Assembly (NCBI GenBank): GCA_012656075.1
Contig: JAAKBF010000352.1
Span: forward strand, 1-64,000
Direction: 5' to 3'
DNA length: 64,000 nucleotides
Source: Phytophthora hibernalis
Taxonomy: Eukaryota; Oomycota; Peronosporomycetes; Peronosporales; Peronosporaceae
Of the stretch, positions 53,936 through 64,000 are shown one piece after another (the first letter of the stretch is position 1; each line of letters opens with the position of its first letter). The position numbers and the translations under genes were made by a program. Under the pieces are notes generated by a model. The model was not told where the DNA came from, searched no databases, and saw only the letters and a list, made by a program, of their open reading frames with translations.

Positions 53936-56900
53936 TTAAATGCCACAAAGAAACTCTGTGGAGAATGCACCATTGGTGCTATTCACAGCTGCGCTACACT
54001 GAGCGCGACGAAGCTCTTTTTCCAGCCGCGCTATCGTCTGTTGAGCTCGGTGTAACCTCGCTCTCAACGTCGCGCGCTCCAGTGCCAGTCGCTGGATGGT
54101 CTCGGCGGGCTATGAAAATCGAGGGGCAAAACGCGAAAGGGACCGCAAGTGGTCGTCGTCCAGAAGCAGAAGAAGTACCAGAGGAGTCGTCAGCACTCCA
54201 TGACCAGCTGCGCACTACTACAAAGCAGATCATACACAGCACGGCCCAACACAGGCCCAACACGCCAGCATTAGACACATGACTAAATGCTAACGCATCG
54301 AGCCCATGCAGAGCCTGCCTACGCCCACTTACTTACTTTGGCGAAAGCCTCGTTGTCCACCCCGGGGCAGATGGATCGGCTTCATTTCCTTGCAGCCTGA
54401 GCGTGGCAATTTCATGCCTTAATCGGGTCAATTCGTCGGACTTTCTGTCCTCGCTGTTGTTTTCAGAATCCGTGTTGCGATCCGCAGCCGCAGCCAGTAA
54501 CGACGACAATAACTGCAGGTTGGCGCCACTACGCTCTCGCTTACCTTGCAGGTCACGCACCGTTTCTAACAGTTTCGAGTTGTCCTCTAGAGCACGGTCC
54601 AACAGTGTCTGTAGTTGAGTTGGTGCTTCGTCGTTGCTTCGCTTTGGCACCTCCGAAGCCACCGGGGTCGATTGCGAAGCTTCCATTTCTCGCTCTAAAT
54701 CCTCGATGCGTTTTGAGCGGCCTGCAGTGCGCTTTCGAGCTGTAGTTTGTCATTTTCGTTATCGCCGGAATCGCTGCTGTTGCGAAGGCTGTGTTCGAGG
54801 TGCTCAATCTCACGCCGGGCCAACTCCTGCTCATGCCCCAAAGCGCGCGCGTCGTCTGCCGCCTTGTCGTCTAGCACTTGGGCCATTTCGTCCCGTTGGA
54901 CACGCACTGTCTGTTCCAGGTCGTCCAGCTTCTTACGCAGTTCCTCCTCAGCTTGATTCTGCTTAGCCTCTTCATCGGCTGCCAGCGTACGTAGCTGTTG
55001 GAGCTGGAACTCTGCAAACTTGGTAGCAGCACTCGATGTTTCTAGATCGTCCTGGGTGCTCTGCAGCTCCTTCTCCAGGCGCTGGATAGCATCCTGGTAG
55101 AGATCCAACTTCCGTCCAAGACGCGAACTCAGGGCATTTACACGACGAACCTCTCGGTATGCGTCGCTGACACCTGCATCGCCGTCTTCACTTGCATCAA
55201 ATCCATCCATCGAGATGCAATCGTCTCCGGTTTCATCTTCATCACCCGAAGCGTAGCTGGTCGAGTTGGAATCTGTGACGACCGAAGATCCTGACTTCGG
55301 GCTGGGTGGACTGCAAAGCATTGGCTTCTTTGAGTACATTAGCTCTGTGACCTCGTCGAACAGTGAGCGGTACACGTTCAGCATCTCTTGCATTTCCTGC
55401 ATCTCTTCGCTCGGTACAAATGACACTTCTTCTCTGGGTGCTTGCTGTTTCTCTAATTCAATTTCCTGTTGAGGATCTAACGGCACGGCATCACTGACAC
55501 GGCGTCGTTCCTCTTCGACGAACGCCTTCCACTCTAACAGTTCACAGAGTTCATGACGGATAAGGTCATTTTCAATCTCGGCCTCTAATGACCGTTCCTG
55601 TAGTTCGTCAATACGACGTTGTTGCTCTTGTACCTTCTTGTGGAGTTCACGTTCTCGCTTTTCTGATGCCGCTAGCGCAGCAGCAGTTTCATCGTCGTCT
55701 GCTGAGTGCTCCTGGTTGTCCACAGGATGATGACGTGCAACAGCACTACTGTATCGCTTGGGTGCGGGAAGCATTGATATTCGCGGGATAGGAAGCTTGC
55801 TCGGCTTCATTTGACGACGACTAATCCGGTAGCGGTCGGGGTCGAAGGTGACCTCTTTATACTCTTCGAAGCGGCAAATCATCCGGTACAACAGCATCTC
55901 AAGTCGGTCGCAACGAGCCTCCACGATATCACGGTCTTGCTGCTGAGGCTCCTCTTCATTTTCCTCAGCAATATCTGCGGGCGACATAGCTCCACTCGCG
56001 CGCAGCAATTTCTGCATCATATCCAACGCTGGTTCCCACCGGTTTTGCTTCATCTTTTCCTGAGTTCGCGCATTTGCTTCAGCCTCAGCAATCGCCTTTA
56101 GCCGCACCATATGATCACTCTTCGAAGGGTCCAAATCAGTAGAGTCAATTGTCAGCGGAATAGCGGTGCCAACACTGCAACGCAACGTCGCAATCTCAAG
56201 GATTAGCTTTTCGATCTGCTGCTTCAGTGCAGGCACAATTGAGTCAGCATCCTCGTTTTGTACAGCATTATTCTTGATAAATTTTGCACGCTGGGCAAAC
56301 TTCAGTGTGCTGAGCGTTTCAGTGAAGTATTTTTCTTCTGGGGAAATAGTGGCCACAATACTCGTGATAGCATTACCGCCCAAAGCGTCACGCAGGAGGA
56401 AGGTAAGCTTCGAGTCTCGGTAATGCACGTGTCTCTTGTGGCCGTTGCTCACGTCTACGAGGGCCATAATGACGTTGCCCAGTGCTGAAAGAGACTTATT
56501 AATCTGGGCAGCCTCTTTTAGTCGCTTGCCGTGCACACGAGTCTGCCGCTGTTTTTCACTTCCTGCTAAATCCACCAGGTGCAAGCACGAGCGGCGTGTG
56601 CGTTTTACACCGGCCGACGTGCGTTCCTTGAGAACCAGCTTAACCGAAAAGACCGCGTGGGATCGCGAACTTTCACGATTCATGTCTGTCGAGGAAATAT
56701 GGCGGTTCTGTGAGCCGAGCTGCAGCAGAGTCAGAGCCTCTTCTTCACTCCCCACGTCAATTTCACGCAACTGGTCCACATATACCTCCTTATTGCGGTC
56801 TTCGCGAAGACTCTTTGGCTGTTGAGCAGCAGCCGAGCCGCTAGGTTCCAGCAAATCGAAAATCTTCTCGTTGTAAATCTCCAGGTACGAGCATGCAAGT

Positions 56901-57683
56901 GTGTACTGCAGCGCGCGGTCCTGTTCCTCCCCACTGTAAAAGCGGCATTCCGCTCTCGTGAAAGCGCTGCAAGTCTCTGGAACAGATAGTCTAAAATCCG
57001 CGGGTAAGTCCACGCATCGAAGAAAGCCGCAACTCGTGAGCATTCGCTGTCGTACCGCCCAGCATCGTAAACGTCTTTCCTGAGCCAGTCTGTCCGTACG
57101 CGAAAATGCTGCCGTTGTATCCCTCAATGGTGTTCTCCACAGCTGCCCGTCCTGCATCCTGGAAAATATCGTCCTGCTCGCAGCTCTCGGTGAAAACTCG
57201 GTCAAACCCGAACCTTTTTCTTGCTGCGTGGACGGTGCTAAAGTCACTCCACGATGATCGGGGGCTACCTCCAGACACTTGTTGGTGTCATTGGCCGCCG
57301 ACGGTCTGATACGCAGCAACACTCGAATGGTATCTGACTGAGTAGCCGGCTCACTTGACGGCACGAAGCTTGACACTGCAGCAGCATCCAGTGCCATGGG
57401 CTTGGGCACTTGCACTTGCGCTGAAGCCTTCACCTGAACTGGAGCCTGCATCTGTCCAGCGTCCTCCAGCGACTGATTGTTGGGCTGGTGGCTGGGGAAT
57501 TGCAGTCTCTTGGGCGGCCGCTGGAACTGACCCGGAGACGTCGTGGCTCTCGCGGCTCTTGCAGGTGACGGCGCTGCACTTCCCGACTCGTGAGCTCTGG
57601 GAGCACCAAAGCCAGCGCTGGGCGGCGTCAGGAACGACGTTTTGGGCGTCTTGCGGCCTCCCGGACCTGGAATTCTGCAGCAT
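53936..57683 (-). CDS. Kinesin-12-like motor protein with long coiled coil, frame broken
   Basis: The motor begins with DTIRVLLRIRPS (about 57,330). After a frame change come GYNGSIFAYGQTGSGKTFTM (P-loop, about 57,075), then back in the first frame SYLEIYNEKIFDLLEP, MNRESSRSH (switch I), LVDLAGSEK (switch II) and HYRDSKLTFLLRDALGGNA (neck side), followed by a long coiled coil. The KLTFLLRDALGG and ENTIEGYNGSI wording resembles KIF15/kinesin-12. A one-base loss in an A run near 54,717 separates the tail (54,686-54,337). A GTAAGT donor follows at 54,336 and a last coiled-coil exon probably ends at TAA 53,938-53,936. The start is unresolved near 57,680. It converges with the USP32-like gene, leaving only 186 bp. 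Confidence 0.75.
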
Positions 57684-59119
57684 GAGGAGAGTCACAGTGA
57701 TGGAATGTTAGAGGAAGTGTATAGTGTTAGCTCTGCAGCTGCTTCGTCCCACCGAGACGACGGGAAGGGCATTTTCTCCTCTCTCCTCTGCTCTTCTCCG
57801 CTGTGGAAATTCCGCAGCCAGTCGCGCCGGTTTGACAGTTACTTGAAGTACTGCAGAGAAAACAGCGACGACGGAAGAGGCCAGTGCTGCTGCTGGGGCC
57901 TGGCTTCTTCCAAGGGAAGGCGCGCTGGAGTCGCTCGCCGAAATTCAAAATGACGGAAAGACTGGGAATTACGCTAATTTGTGGATGGTTAGCGGATGAA
58001 TTAGCGACAGTGCCAGCTGAATATTTTTACTTGGAAAGAGTATGGCACCGTGTGTCCATCGCGAAGAGACACTATTTTATTAAATAAATACTAAAATTTA
58101 ATAGTGGTTGAAGTCAATTTCGTCGTATACCGGTATATAATAATATAATAATATAATACTCGATCAGCAGCATGCGCCAATGCATCTTGGTGGCACTCGT
58201 GCTTTCCGTTTCGAAGCTGTGCCAGACTGATGACAGACAAGCAGTAGTCATTCGCGAATGGTCCTCCACGAACGGGTCTTGGGCTTCACCATGTCCTCAG
58301 CGAAATCTGCCAGGCATAAAATACCATATCGGTCGGGATCGAGATTCTCGAGTCTATAAGCCCGCTACCCAGGACTCCCGGGTAGCAAGGTTCTCCGCTC
58401 CCCGCCCGTGAGTGGAGAACATTGCGTGTCGATACCACGCCGAAGCCGACTCTGGAGAGACTTCGCGTGACAACAGATCTGCGTCTGGAATTGGGAACAC
58501 GCAGAAGCATATCCCACGCGCTTTAATAGGGGCTCGAATTCTTCGTTTTCGCTTGAGTGACTGGTTTTGAATCGATTCCGAACTACCGTGATCGAACTCC
58601 TTCAGCACGGTGGCTATTTTCAAATGCTAGATTTCCCGCGCTCACGCACACTCACATGTCAGTGCCGTCGGGATTCTGCTAAGCCTAACATCAGTTTCAG
58701 ATCTGGGCATGAAACTTGTCAAGGAAGAAGACGACGGGAACACCTGACCTGAAAAGGTACACTTGTAATGATAAAGATACCATGATACATGTACCGGTAG
58801 GCCGAGAGTCTCGGCCCTAGACGTCTTTTACTATGTAAACCTGCACTCGCTTCAGTGTTCACTGTAACCGTAATGGCAGAGCACACCTCACTGCACTGGC
58901 ATTGCACACGACATTTAGCGGCGGCCATGGTCGTGGTAGGATGGGGAGTGCTGCTTGGTGTTCAGGCCAGAGACTTGCGTGAACGAAATGCCGACCTCTG
59001 TGATTTTCGTCGGCGTCTCGTCCCAAAAGGACTACATGTATGAATCCTGGCTCAACAAACGTGGCGCTACGAGGTGCTGCTGGCAAGCAAATTACACTAG
59101 TGTCAGCTCCAAACGCAGA
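57684..59119. other. Intergenic with AT microsatellite and short palindromes, no firm gene
   Basis: 58,126-58,160 is an (ATA)n-like tract. A GCTACCC..GGGTAGC hairpin lies at about 58,363 and the palindrome GGCCGAGA-G-TCTCGGCC at about 58,800. A 79-codon frame at 58,172-58,411 starts with a hydrophobic stretch (MRQCILVALVLSVSKL) but has no further support. Confidence 0.4.
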
Positions 59120-59121
59120 TA

Positions 59122-60834
59122 TAGACAACGACGGTGAAATCCGTACCCCCATAAACATCCGCACCCCCTGTAGTGGGACGGACCAAGGCAAGTAAAAAAA
59201 CAAAAACGAGGCAGCAAATTTTAAACATATTTATCCAATCAGTGTGTTAGAAAATTACTGGTCCGCACGTCGATTTATCTCCCTCACCCTTTGCATTTCC
59301 CCTTTGTGTAGGGAGCCGCCATGGCTCCCAAGCATCTTACTCCGTCAAGCAAAAGCGTGAAGCTGTAGACAGCATTCTGCAAGCCAACGGCTCGAAAGCT
59401 CGGTATGCCGTTATCTACGTTGCATGATTGGCGGAGACAAGAGAAGGCATTATTCAGCTTCAAGGGGGCACAGACAAGCAAGACGCTTAAAGGACAGGGG
59501 GCTAAGGGCATCATAACATTCGGACACGACATGGTGACCTACATGAAGGATCTGCGTCGCGAAGAAGAGGTACTGCAAACATTATGGTCTGAATGTTTGC
59601 AAAATAAATTGACTTCTTTTTGTAAAGTATTTGTGTACAGGAAATATGATTGAATATATAAAACAAGAGCATCCCACTTGGCTAGAGGCGTATTTAGCGA
59701 CGAAGTTAAGTGACGAAAGGCGTGTAAACGCATTGATGCGCTTGTGCCAGCGGTTTGCAAGCCGGTAAGAAAACTATCTTTTCTAATATTGAGCTACTTG
59801 TTTTGAAAAGTGTATTATTAACTTATCTTTTGATATTTCAACATTTTGTGTTTTTATAATATGGTGTTTAGGCATGGGTTTTCAACGCAAAAGCCACAAC
59901 ATTCGAAGAAAAACGAAGCTGTACTACAGCAGACGCATTTAGAATTTGCAATCAAGTTTTGGAGCGAATACAGCCATTTTCCGGAAAGTGCTATCTACAA
60001 CGTCGACGAAACGGCTATTTATTTCGACACTCCACCCCACAAAATATGGGCCCTCAAGGGGAGGCGTGGATCAGCAAAAGTCAAGCATATGCAGAAGAAT
60101 TCGGGAAGACTCACAGCCGTGCTCACCATCCGGGCTGACGGTACGTTCATTTATTTTACATTTAATTTACTGCATACTGAAACTAAGTAACGTTATTTGA
60201 TTTAGGAAAAAACTGCCAATACTCTTCATTCTGCGAGGAATACCTGGCGGCACTGTGGAGACAAATGAGTTGCCAACATATTCAGATGGACATGTTTATA
60301 CAGTCCAAGAACATCGCTGGATGGACGCAACCGTTTGGGAGTTTTATATTTAAAGTTTGCTTAAATTTGAAATAGATTCTCCCTCTGTCCTCCTTCTCGA
60401 TAACTTCGATTCCCATGTATCGGAAGGAGGACAGAATGTGGTAGCGGAGGCTACCTCAGCACTAGTGTGCCCTGTTCCGCCAAACAGCACGTCTGTCTGT
60501 CAGCCTCTTGATGTTGGAGTTATGGGTCCAAGCTGACAGGCGTATGGCTATCAGAAAATATTAATGGTACACGCACCGCGCAGCAAATGAGACTTGCCGC
60601 GATCAAGCGCACCATTACAGCATGGGAAGGCATCACAGAGCACTGTGTTGTGCGTAGCTTTGAAAAGGCAATTCCAAGATATCCTGAAGTCCAAGTATAG
60701 GATGAAAATGATTTTTTTACCAATCACAAATAGCGAATCACTGATGGGTACGGATTTTTTTGTCGAGATGCCCCGTTTACTTTTGTATGGCGGATACAGT
60801 TCAGTGGGGGTACGGATTTCACCGTCGTTGTCTG
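59122..60834 (+). mobile_element. pogo-like Tc1/mariner transposon with 30-bp TIRs and TA duplication
   Basis: The ends are 59,122-59,151 and 60,805-60,834. Their outer words AGACAACGACGG and inner words GTGAAATCCGTACCCCCA are shared exactly in inverted orientation; only the first base differs. TA flanks both sides (59,120-59,121 and 60,835-60,836). The 1,713-bp interior encodes a DDE transposase. The nearly perfect ends suggest recent activity. Confidence 0.85.
59321..60699 (+). CDS. pogo-family DDE transposase, spliced
   Basis: The likely start is ATG 59,321 (MAPKHLTP), soon needing frame changes (about 59,340 and 59,425) to join a helix-turn-helix: VKQKREAVDSILQANGSKAR and PLSTLHDWRRQEKALFSF. 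Coding blocks then follow through introns (donor GTACTG near 59,571; GTAAGA near 59,767 to TTTAG near 59,872; GTACGT near 60,141 to TTTAG near 60,205). The catalytic core reads AIYNVDETAIYFDTPP (first aspartate), KKLPILFILRGIPGG, LLLDNFDSHVSEGG (second aspartate) and PPNSTSVCQPLDVGVMGP. It ends at TAG 60,697. The family cuts and pastes the element at TA sites. A TAA near 60,352 and shifts near 60,380 and 60,530 are breaks or further introns. Confidence 0.7.
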
Positions 60835-60836
60835 TA

Positions 60837-61490
60837 CAGCTTACACGTGCACTTTTAAATTTAAAAAAAGAAATGCGAGGAGCTATAGCTCGCGACAAAG
60901 TCAGTACATTTGGATACAAAGTTGTAGTCTTTTTACATTGATGTTTACTTTTGACCACTAATATTTCCCGTAGGCGACGAAACCGGCACCATTAGAGCGC
61001 TGAAAAGTTGATTGTCGCTGTTTCGTAGCCAGATACTACTTGTTTGTATGGGTTCGTAGGATTTTATGGCAATCTTTCGCCAATTAAACAAAATGAAGCA
61101 TAGTTAAATGAGTGATGTTTTGTATGCACGGTCTATGGTCGATTCTACCGGTGGAGATGAGACGATCTGCAACGTTTGAAAATTCGCTGCATGTACAAAT
61201 GCGATGCCACCGATCGTCGCAACCAAATTGTATGCTCCCTCACTGTTGATCGTTTTTACCGCTTCTTGAGATCTTTCGTCGGCTTTTAGGATAGATGTCC
61301 ACCGTGAATGCCGGCCCCAGGGTTAACATGGTGTGGATTCATTTTACCAGACTCATCAAACTTGTACAGGTACTACAAGCGATCAGGAGACTCGGACGTC
61401 TGCCCAGGTCAAATATAGTTAGGCAAGACAGTTAGGTCGACGTTGATCATCTATTATAATACTTTACGAGGCCTATTCTGAGCTGCGAGC
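60837..61490. other. Intergenic, no supported gene
   Basis: No domain-bearing frame. Probably the promoter region of the TMBIM-like gene starting at 61,491. Confidence 0.4.
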
Positions 61491-62773
61491 ATGTCATCTT
61501 CGGGCGTCATTCTGGCCTCGTCCTCGCCCTTGACCAAGGACAAAGCGTTCTACATCAAAGTTTCGCCTTTTGGAGGTCACGTTTCCAGGTTGGCGCGTCA
61601 GATAATAGGTGTCCATCAAGATGATGTACCCGACCACACGTGGACCCTCGGCGAGAGTGGCAGTAGACCTAGGCGAGACGGAAGAAACTTTCGATGAGGG
61701 CTGGACGACGACACGTTCCAACAGATTGCCCCCGCCTGAGCCAATCCAGCCTGAACGGCCTCCAAGAGCGCGTTCGTATTGGCGGCGACGATATGAGCAG
61801 TGGTCCCACGGCGACGATAGCCAAGAGAACAGAACTCAAAAGGCGTATGCCCCGGTACAATCGCGACGCTGCCGATGTCAATGCAGATAGCTTTCCGACG
61901 AAAGATGCTGTCCATATTTGCGCTTCAACTTATGCTCCTAACAGCACTCGTGGCTGCTCTTACGTACGACTCCAAGCTGAGCAAGTTCACACACGACACG
62001 TTTAAGAAAACCGTGGACCTGATGGGACCACTGGTAGGCTCAATCACAGCCCTCGGAGGGGTCTATTTCGTGCGCACCCGCTTTCCTCTCAATTGGTTGA
62101 TGGTGGCAGCTTTCAGCTTCGTACTCAGTCTTCTGGTAGCAGGTGTGCAAACGTGGCTGGATACCCCAGCAGGACTTTTTGCTGTGCCTTCACCTTCGTG
62201 ACGGTGTGCATCATGATCGTGCTTTCAGGCCTCTCTTACCGTTACCACGGAGATGCTATCCCTACAGGTCCAAGCGCTGGGCTACAGCCCGATAGTAACG
62301 GCGAGATGGTACTTCGGTCCTCGCTGGTTTCGGGTTGTGTGGCGTTCGCGCTGTCCGCCATCATTTCGGCAATTCTGTACGGCATCATCGGCACCGACGA
62401 CTTCGTGTCCATTCGCGCAATGGGCTACTCTTTGGCGCTAGAACTTGTGCTCATCGTGTGGTTCTCATACGATGCAAGCAGCATGTACAGCATCATGACA
62501 CCTGACGAGTACATGAGCGGCGTCGTGTACTTCTACGTGGACCTGATCGTGCTCACGTGTGCCGCCTTCTTCCTCGCCGGTATCATGTTCGTAGCTGCCA
62601 TGTTCTGCCCCACCGCGAGTTTTGGCTACTGCAACTGCAACGGCTGCTTGTGCTTCAGCCGAACTCACCAAGAGGACGACCACGACGGAGGAGTGATCCC
62701 GTACGATGTCGACGAAGACGGAGCCGTTTCTTACGGTGTCGTCGAGACCGCGCGAGACGTCGAGCGTGGATAG
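61491..62773 (+). CDS. TMBIM/BAX-inhibitor-1-like multi-pass membrane protein, frame broken
   Basis: From ATG 61,491 about 130 residues of polar, Pro/Arg-rich sequence precede a membrane domain starting FRRKMLSIFALQLMLLTALV AALTYDSKLSKF (about 61,890). Hydrophobic segments follow at about 62,025-62,090, 62,100-62,155, 62,190-62,240, 62,330-62,390, 62,430-62,470 and 62,540-62,600. A YDASSMYSIMTPDEYMSGVV YFYVDLIVL block corresponds to the family's S-P-E-E-Y..A..LYLDI signature. The tail is acidic after a Cys-rich patch. Frame changes near 61,640, 61,890 and 62,170 are required. Family members sit in ER or Golgi membranes, leak calcium and damp cell death. Confidence 0.65.
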
Positions 62774-62946
62774 CGACACCTCGCTGCCGAATTCATCCTT
62801 AACGTTACATGGGTCTCTTAAACCCGGAGCTCTCCAATTCAATACACTAGTTGTTCTGTTGATACACTTTAACGCCTCGACTCAGCGTTAGATGGCTACA
62901 ATTTTAATAATGCGCTCCGGATTGGACAAAAAACATCAGTGTCACA

Positions 62947-64000
62947 ATGGACCAGGAATGGCAGCTCGTGTCTCGTGGGCGCCGTGCGAAGCCTCGTAGT
63001 GGCCCTGCACACCCTCAATCAGCGCCGTCTAAAGCTCTGAAAGCTGCAACTGGTATGAATGGCTTAGACAATTCCAAGCACCAGAACGCAGGTAAAAATG
63101 CGAATACATCAATAACATAACGACTGGTCCACAGCGCTCTGCGACGGTGGCTTGTTGTCTCAATGTCCCGTTGATCGTGGTGCTGCAATATAATATGTTT
63201 ACTGAGTAGTATTTATGTTTTGTTGTCTGCTTCGTTGCAGGTGAAGAAGCGGTGGAGTCTGTGGCGGAGGTCTCAGATGAGAAGAAGAAGAAGATCATCC
63301 GACGAGTTCGAGTCATTGCTGATGTGCTGCGTGGCTCGTTGCTGTTGAAAGAGGCACTGCGCGTGGTTGTGGGGCATTTCGGTTCCGCTGCGGGGATGAA
63401 AGCAGTGGGAGAAGAAGTTGAAGCGGAAGTGGAGACACCCGACCGACCGATGCTTGTGGGCTACGGACTTGGGAGCTTCTGTGTATCGTCAAATGCGGTG
63501 CATCAGCTAGGCTTTCTTGTGGCGTTGAAGGAGATTCTGGATGAAGGAAAAGCTCCGGGGCATGGTGGTAACAGGATTCAGCACTGCGCCGAGCTTTTCG
63601 ATCCTGCCATGAACAAGGTCAGTGGAATGAAACAAGTATTTTGGCTGGGGTGGTGCTTCTAACTGTGAATGTGTCTCTGATGATCCTTATAGAGTGACGC
63701 TGCGATCACGGAGCATTTCCAAGTGAAGGTTCTCCAGGACAACGAGCACGGTCGGCGACGGGTGGAGCATAACACAGTGTTCTTCATGCCCCACTGTGGC
63801 AAGGCTCTTTACCAAAACGTCCTGGCTTGTAACTGGGGCCCCGAGATAGCAAAGCTCGTCATCATCGGCAACAGGTATGCGTTGTGCATCGTGGGGTGGT
63901 AATTCGCAACTAACTTGTGAATGTCGTGTCTTCGTGGCTGTGCTCTTCCCCTTAGTTTTTCAGCCTACGGAGATCGCGTGCTTGCAGCAAAGAGCGTCAG
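62947..64000 (+). CDS. SRR1: SRR1-domain protein, 3' end outside window
   Basis: Exons 62,947-63,091, 63,241-63,617, 63,693-63,874 and 63,956-64,000+ join cleanly with GT..AG introns of 149, 75 and 81 bp. The N-terminus MDQEWQLVSRGRRAKPRSG is typical of the family. The domain contains MLVGYGLGSFCVSSNAVHQL and FFMPHCGKALYQNVLACNWG, then KLVIIGNSFSAYGDR across intron 3. SRR1 proteins are linked to light and clock signalling in plants and to haem and growth regulation elsewhere; the molecular role is unclear. No frame breaks are seen. Confidence 0.88.

Noticed and set aside
58172..58411. 79-codon putative small secreted protein
   Set aside because: Hydrophobic start only, no domain or splice support, sits in repeat-like DNA; mentioned only within the intergenic entry.
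1..64000. CRISPR array or bacterial operon
   Set aside because: No regular repeat-spacer pattern; introns and gene content are eukaryotic.

Overview
This window looks like nuclear DNA of a plant-pathogenic oomycete, most likely Phytophthora or a close relative. Introns are short (67-83 bp in the cleanest genes) with GT..AG borders. Families seen include a chromodomain Ty3/gypsy element with two RNase H domains, hAT and pogo transposons, and single-copy eukaryotic genes (ELF1, mitochondrial ATP synthase b, a USP32-like protease, a kinesin, SRR1). No bacterial-type operon structure is present.

Layout. 1-about 13,000: the 3' part of a large decayed Ty3/gypsy retrotransposon (gag, protease, RT, two RNases H, integrase, chromodomain), an opposite-strand accessory coding block, a putative 3' LTR and further repeat DNA. 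A CCGAG/CTCGG pentamer is strongly over-represented throughout. 13,000-17,000: repeat-derived DNA with a tRNA-derived SINE-like tandem and a 926-bp non-autonomous element with terminal inverted repeats and a target duplication. 17,000-22,500: a membrane-anchored prolyl-4-hydroxylase-like gene, an unrecognised broken gene and a secreted glycine-rich protein. 22,500-24,500: a dead hAT transposase.

25,384-38,569 is one composite insertion. A hAT transposon, with 8-bp target duplication GCCTCGCA and CAGGGTTG ends, carries a transposase and a convergent zinc-finger/RING gene. It was later hit by a complete, young 9.35-kb Ty3/gypsy element (LTRs of 774 and 775 bp, 4-bp duplication AAAC). The hAT landed in the last codons of a host gene, whose stop codons now lie 13 kb away, just upstream of the ATP synthase b gene.

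38,600-64,000 is gene-dense: ATP synthase b, ELF1, a very large EF-hand plus PhoD-like-repeat gene (minus), a USP32-like deubiquitinase (plus), a kinesin-12-like motor (minus), a pogo transposon with intact 30-bp ends, a TMBIM/BAX-inhibitor-like membrane protein, and an SRR1 gene running off the end.

Many otherwise convincing host genes carry isolated one-base frame breaks, often in homopolymers. The two LTRs of the young element differ by three one-base indels but only two substitutions. Uncorrected long-read errors are therefore a serious alternative to pseudogenisation, and broken host genes should not be called dead from this sequence alone.
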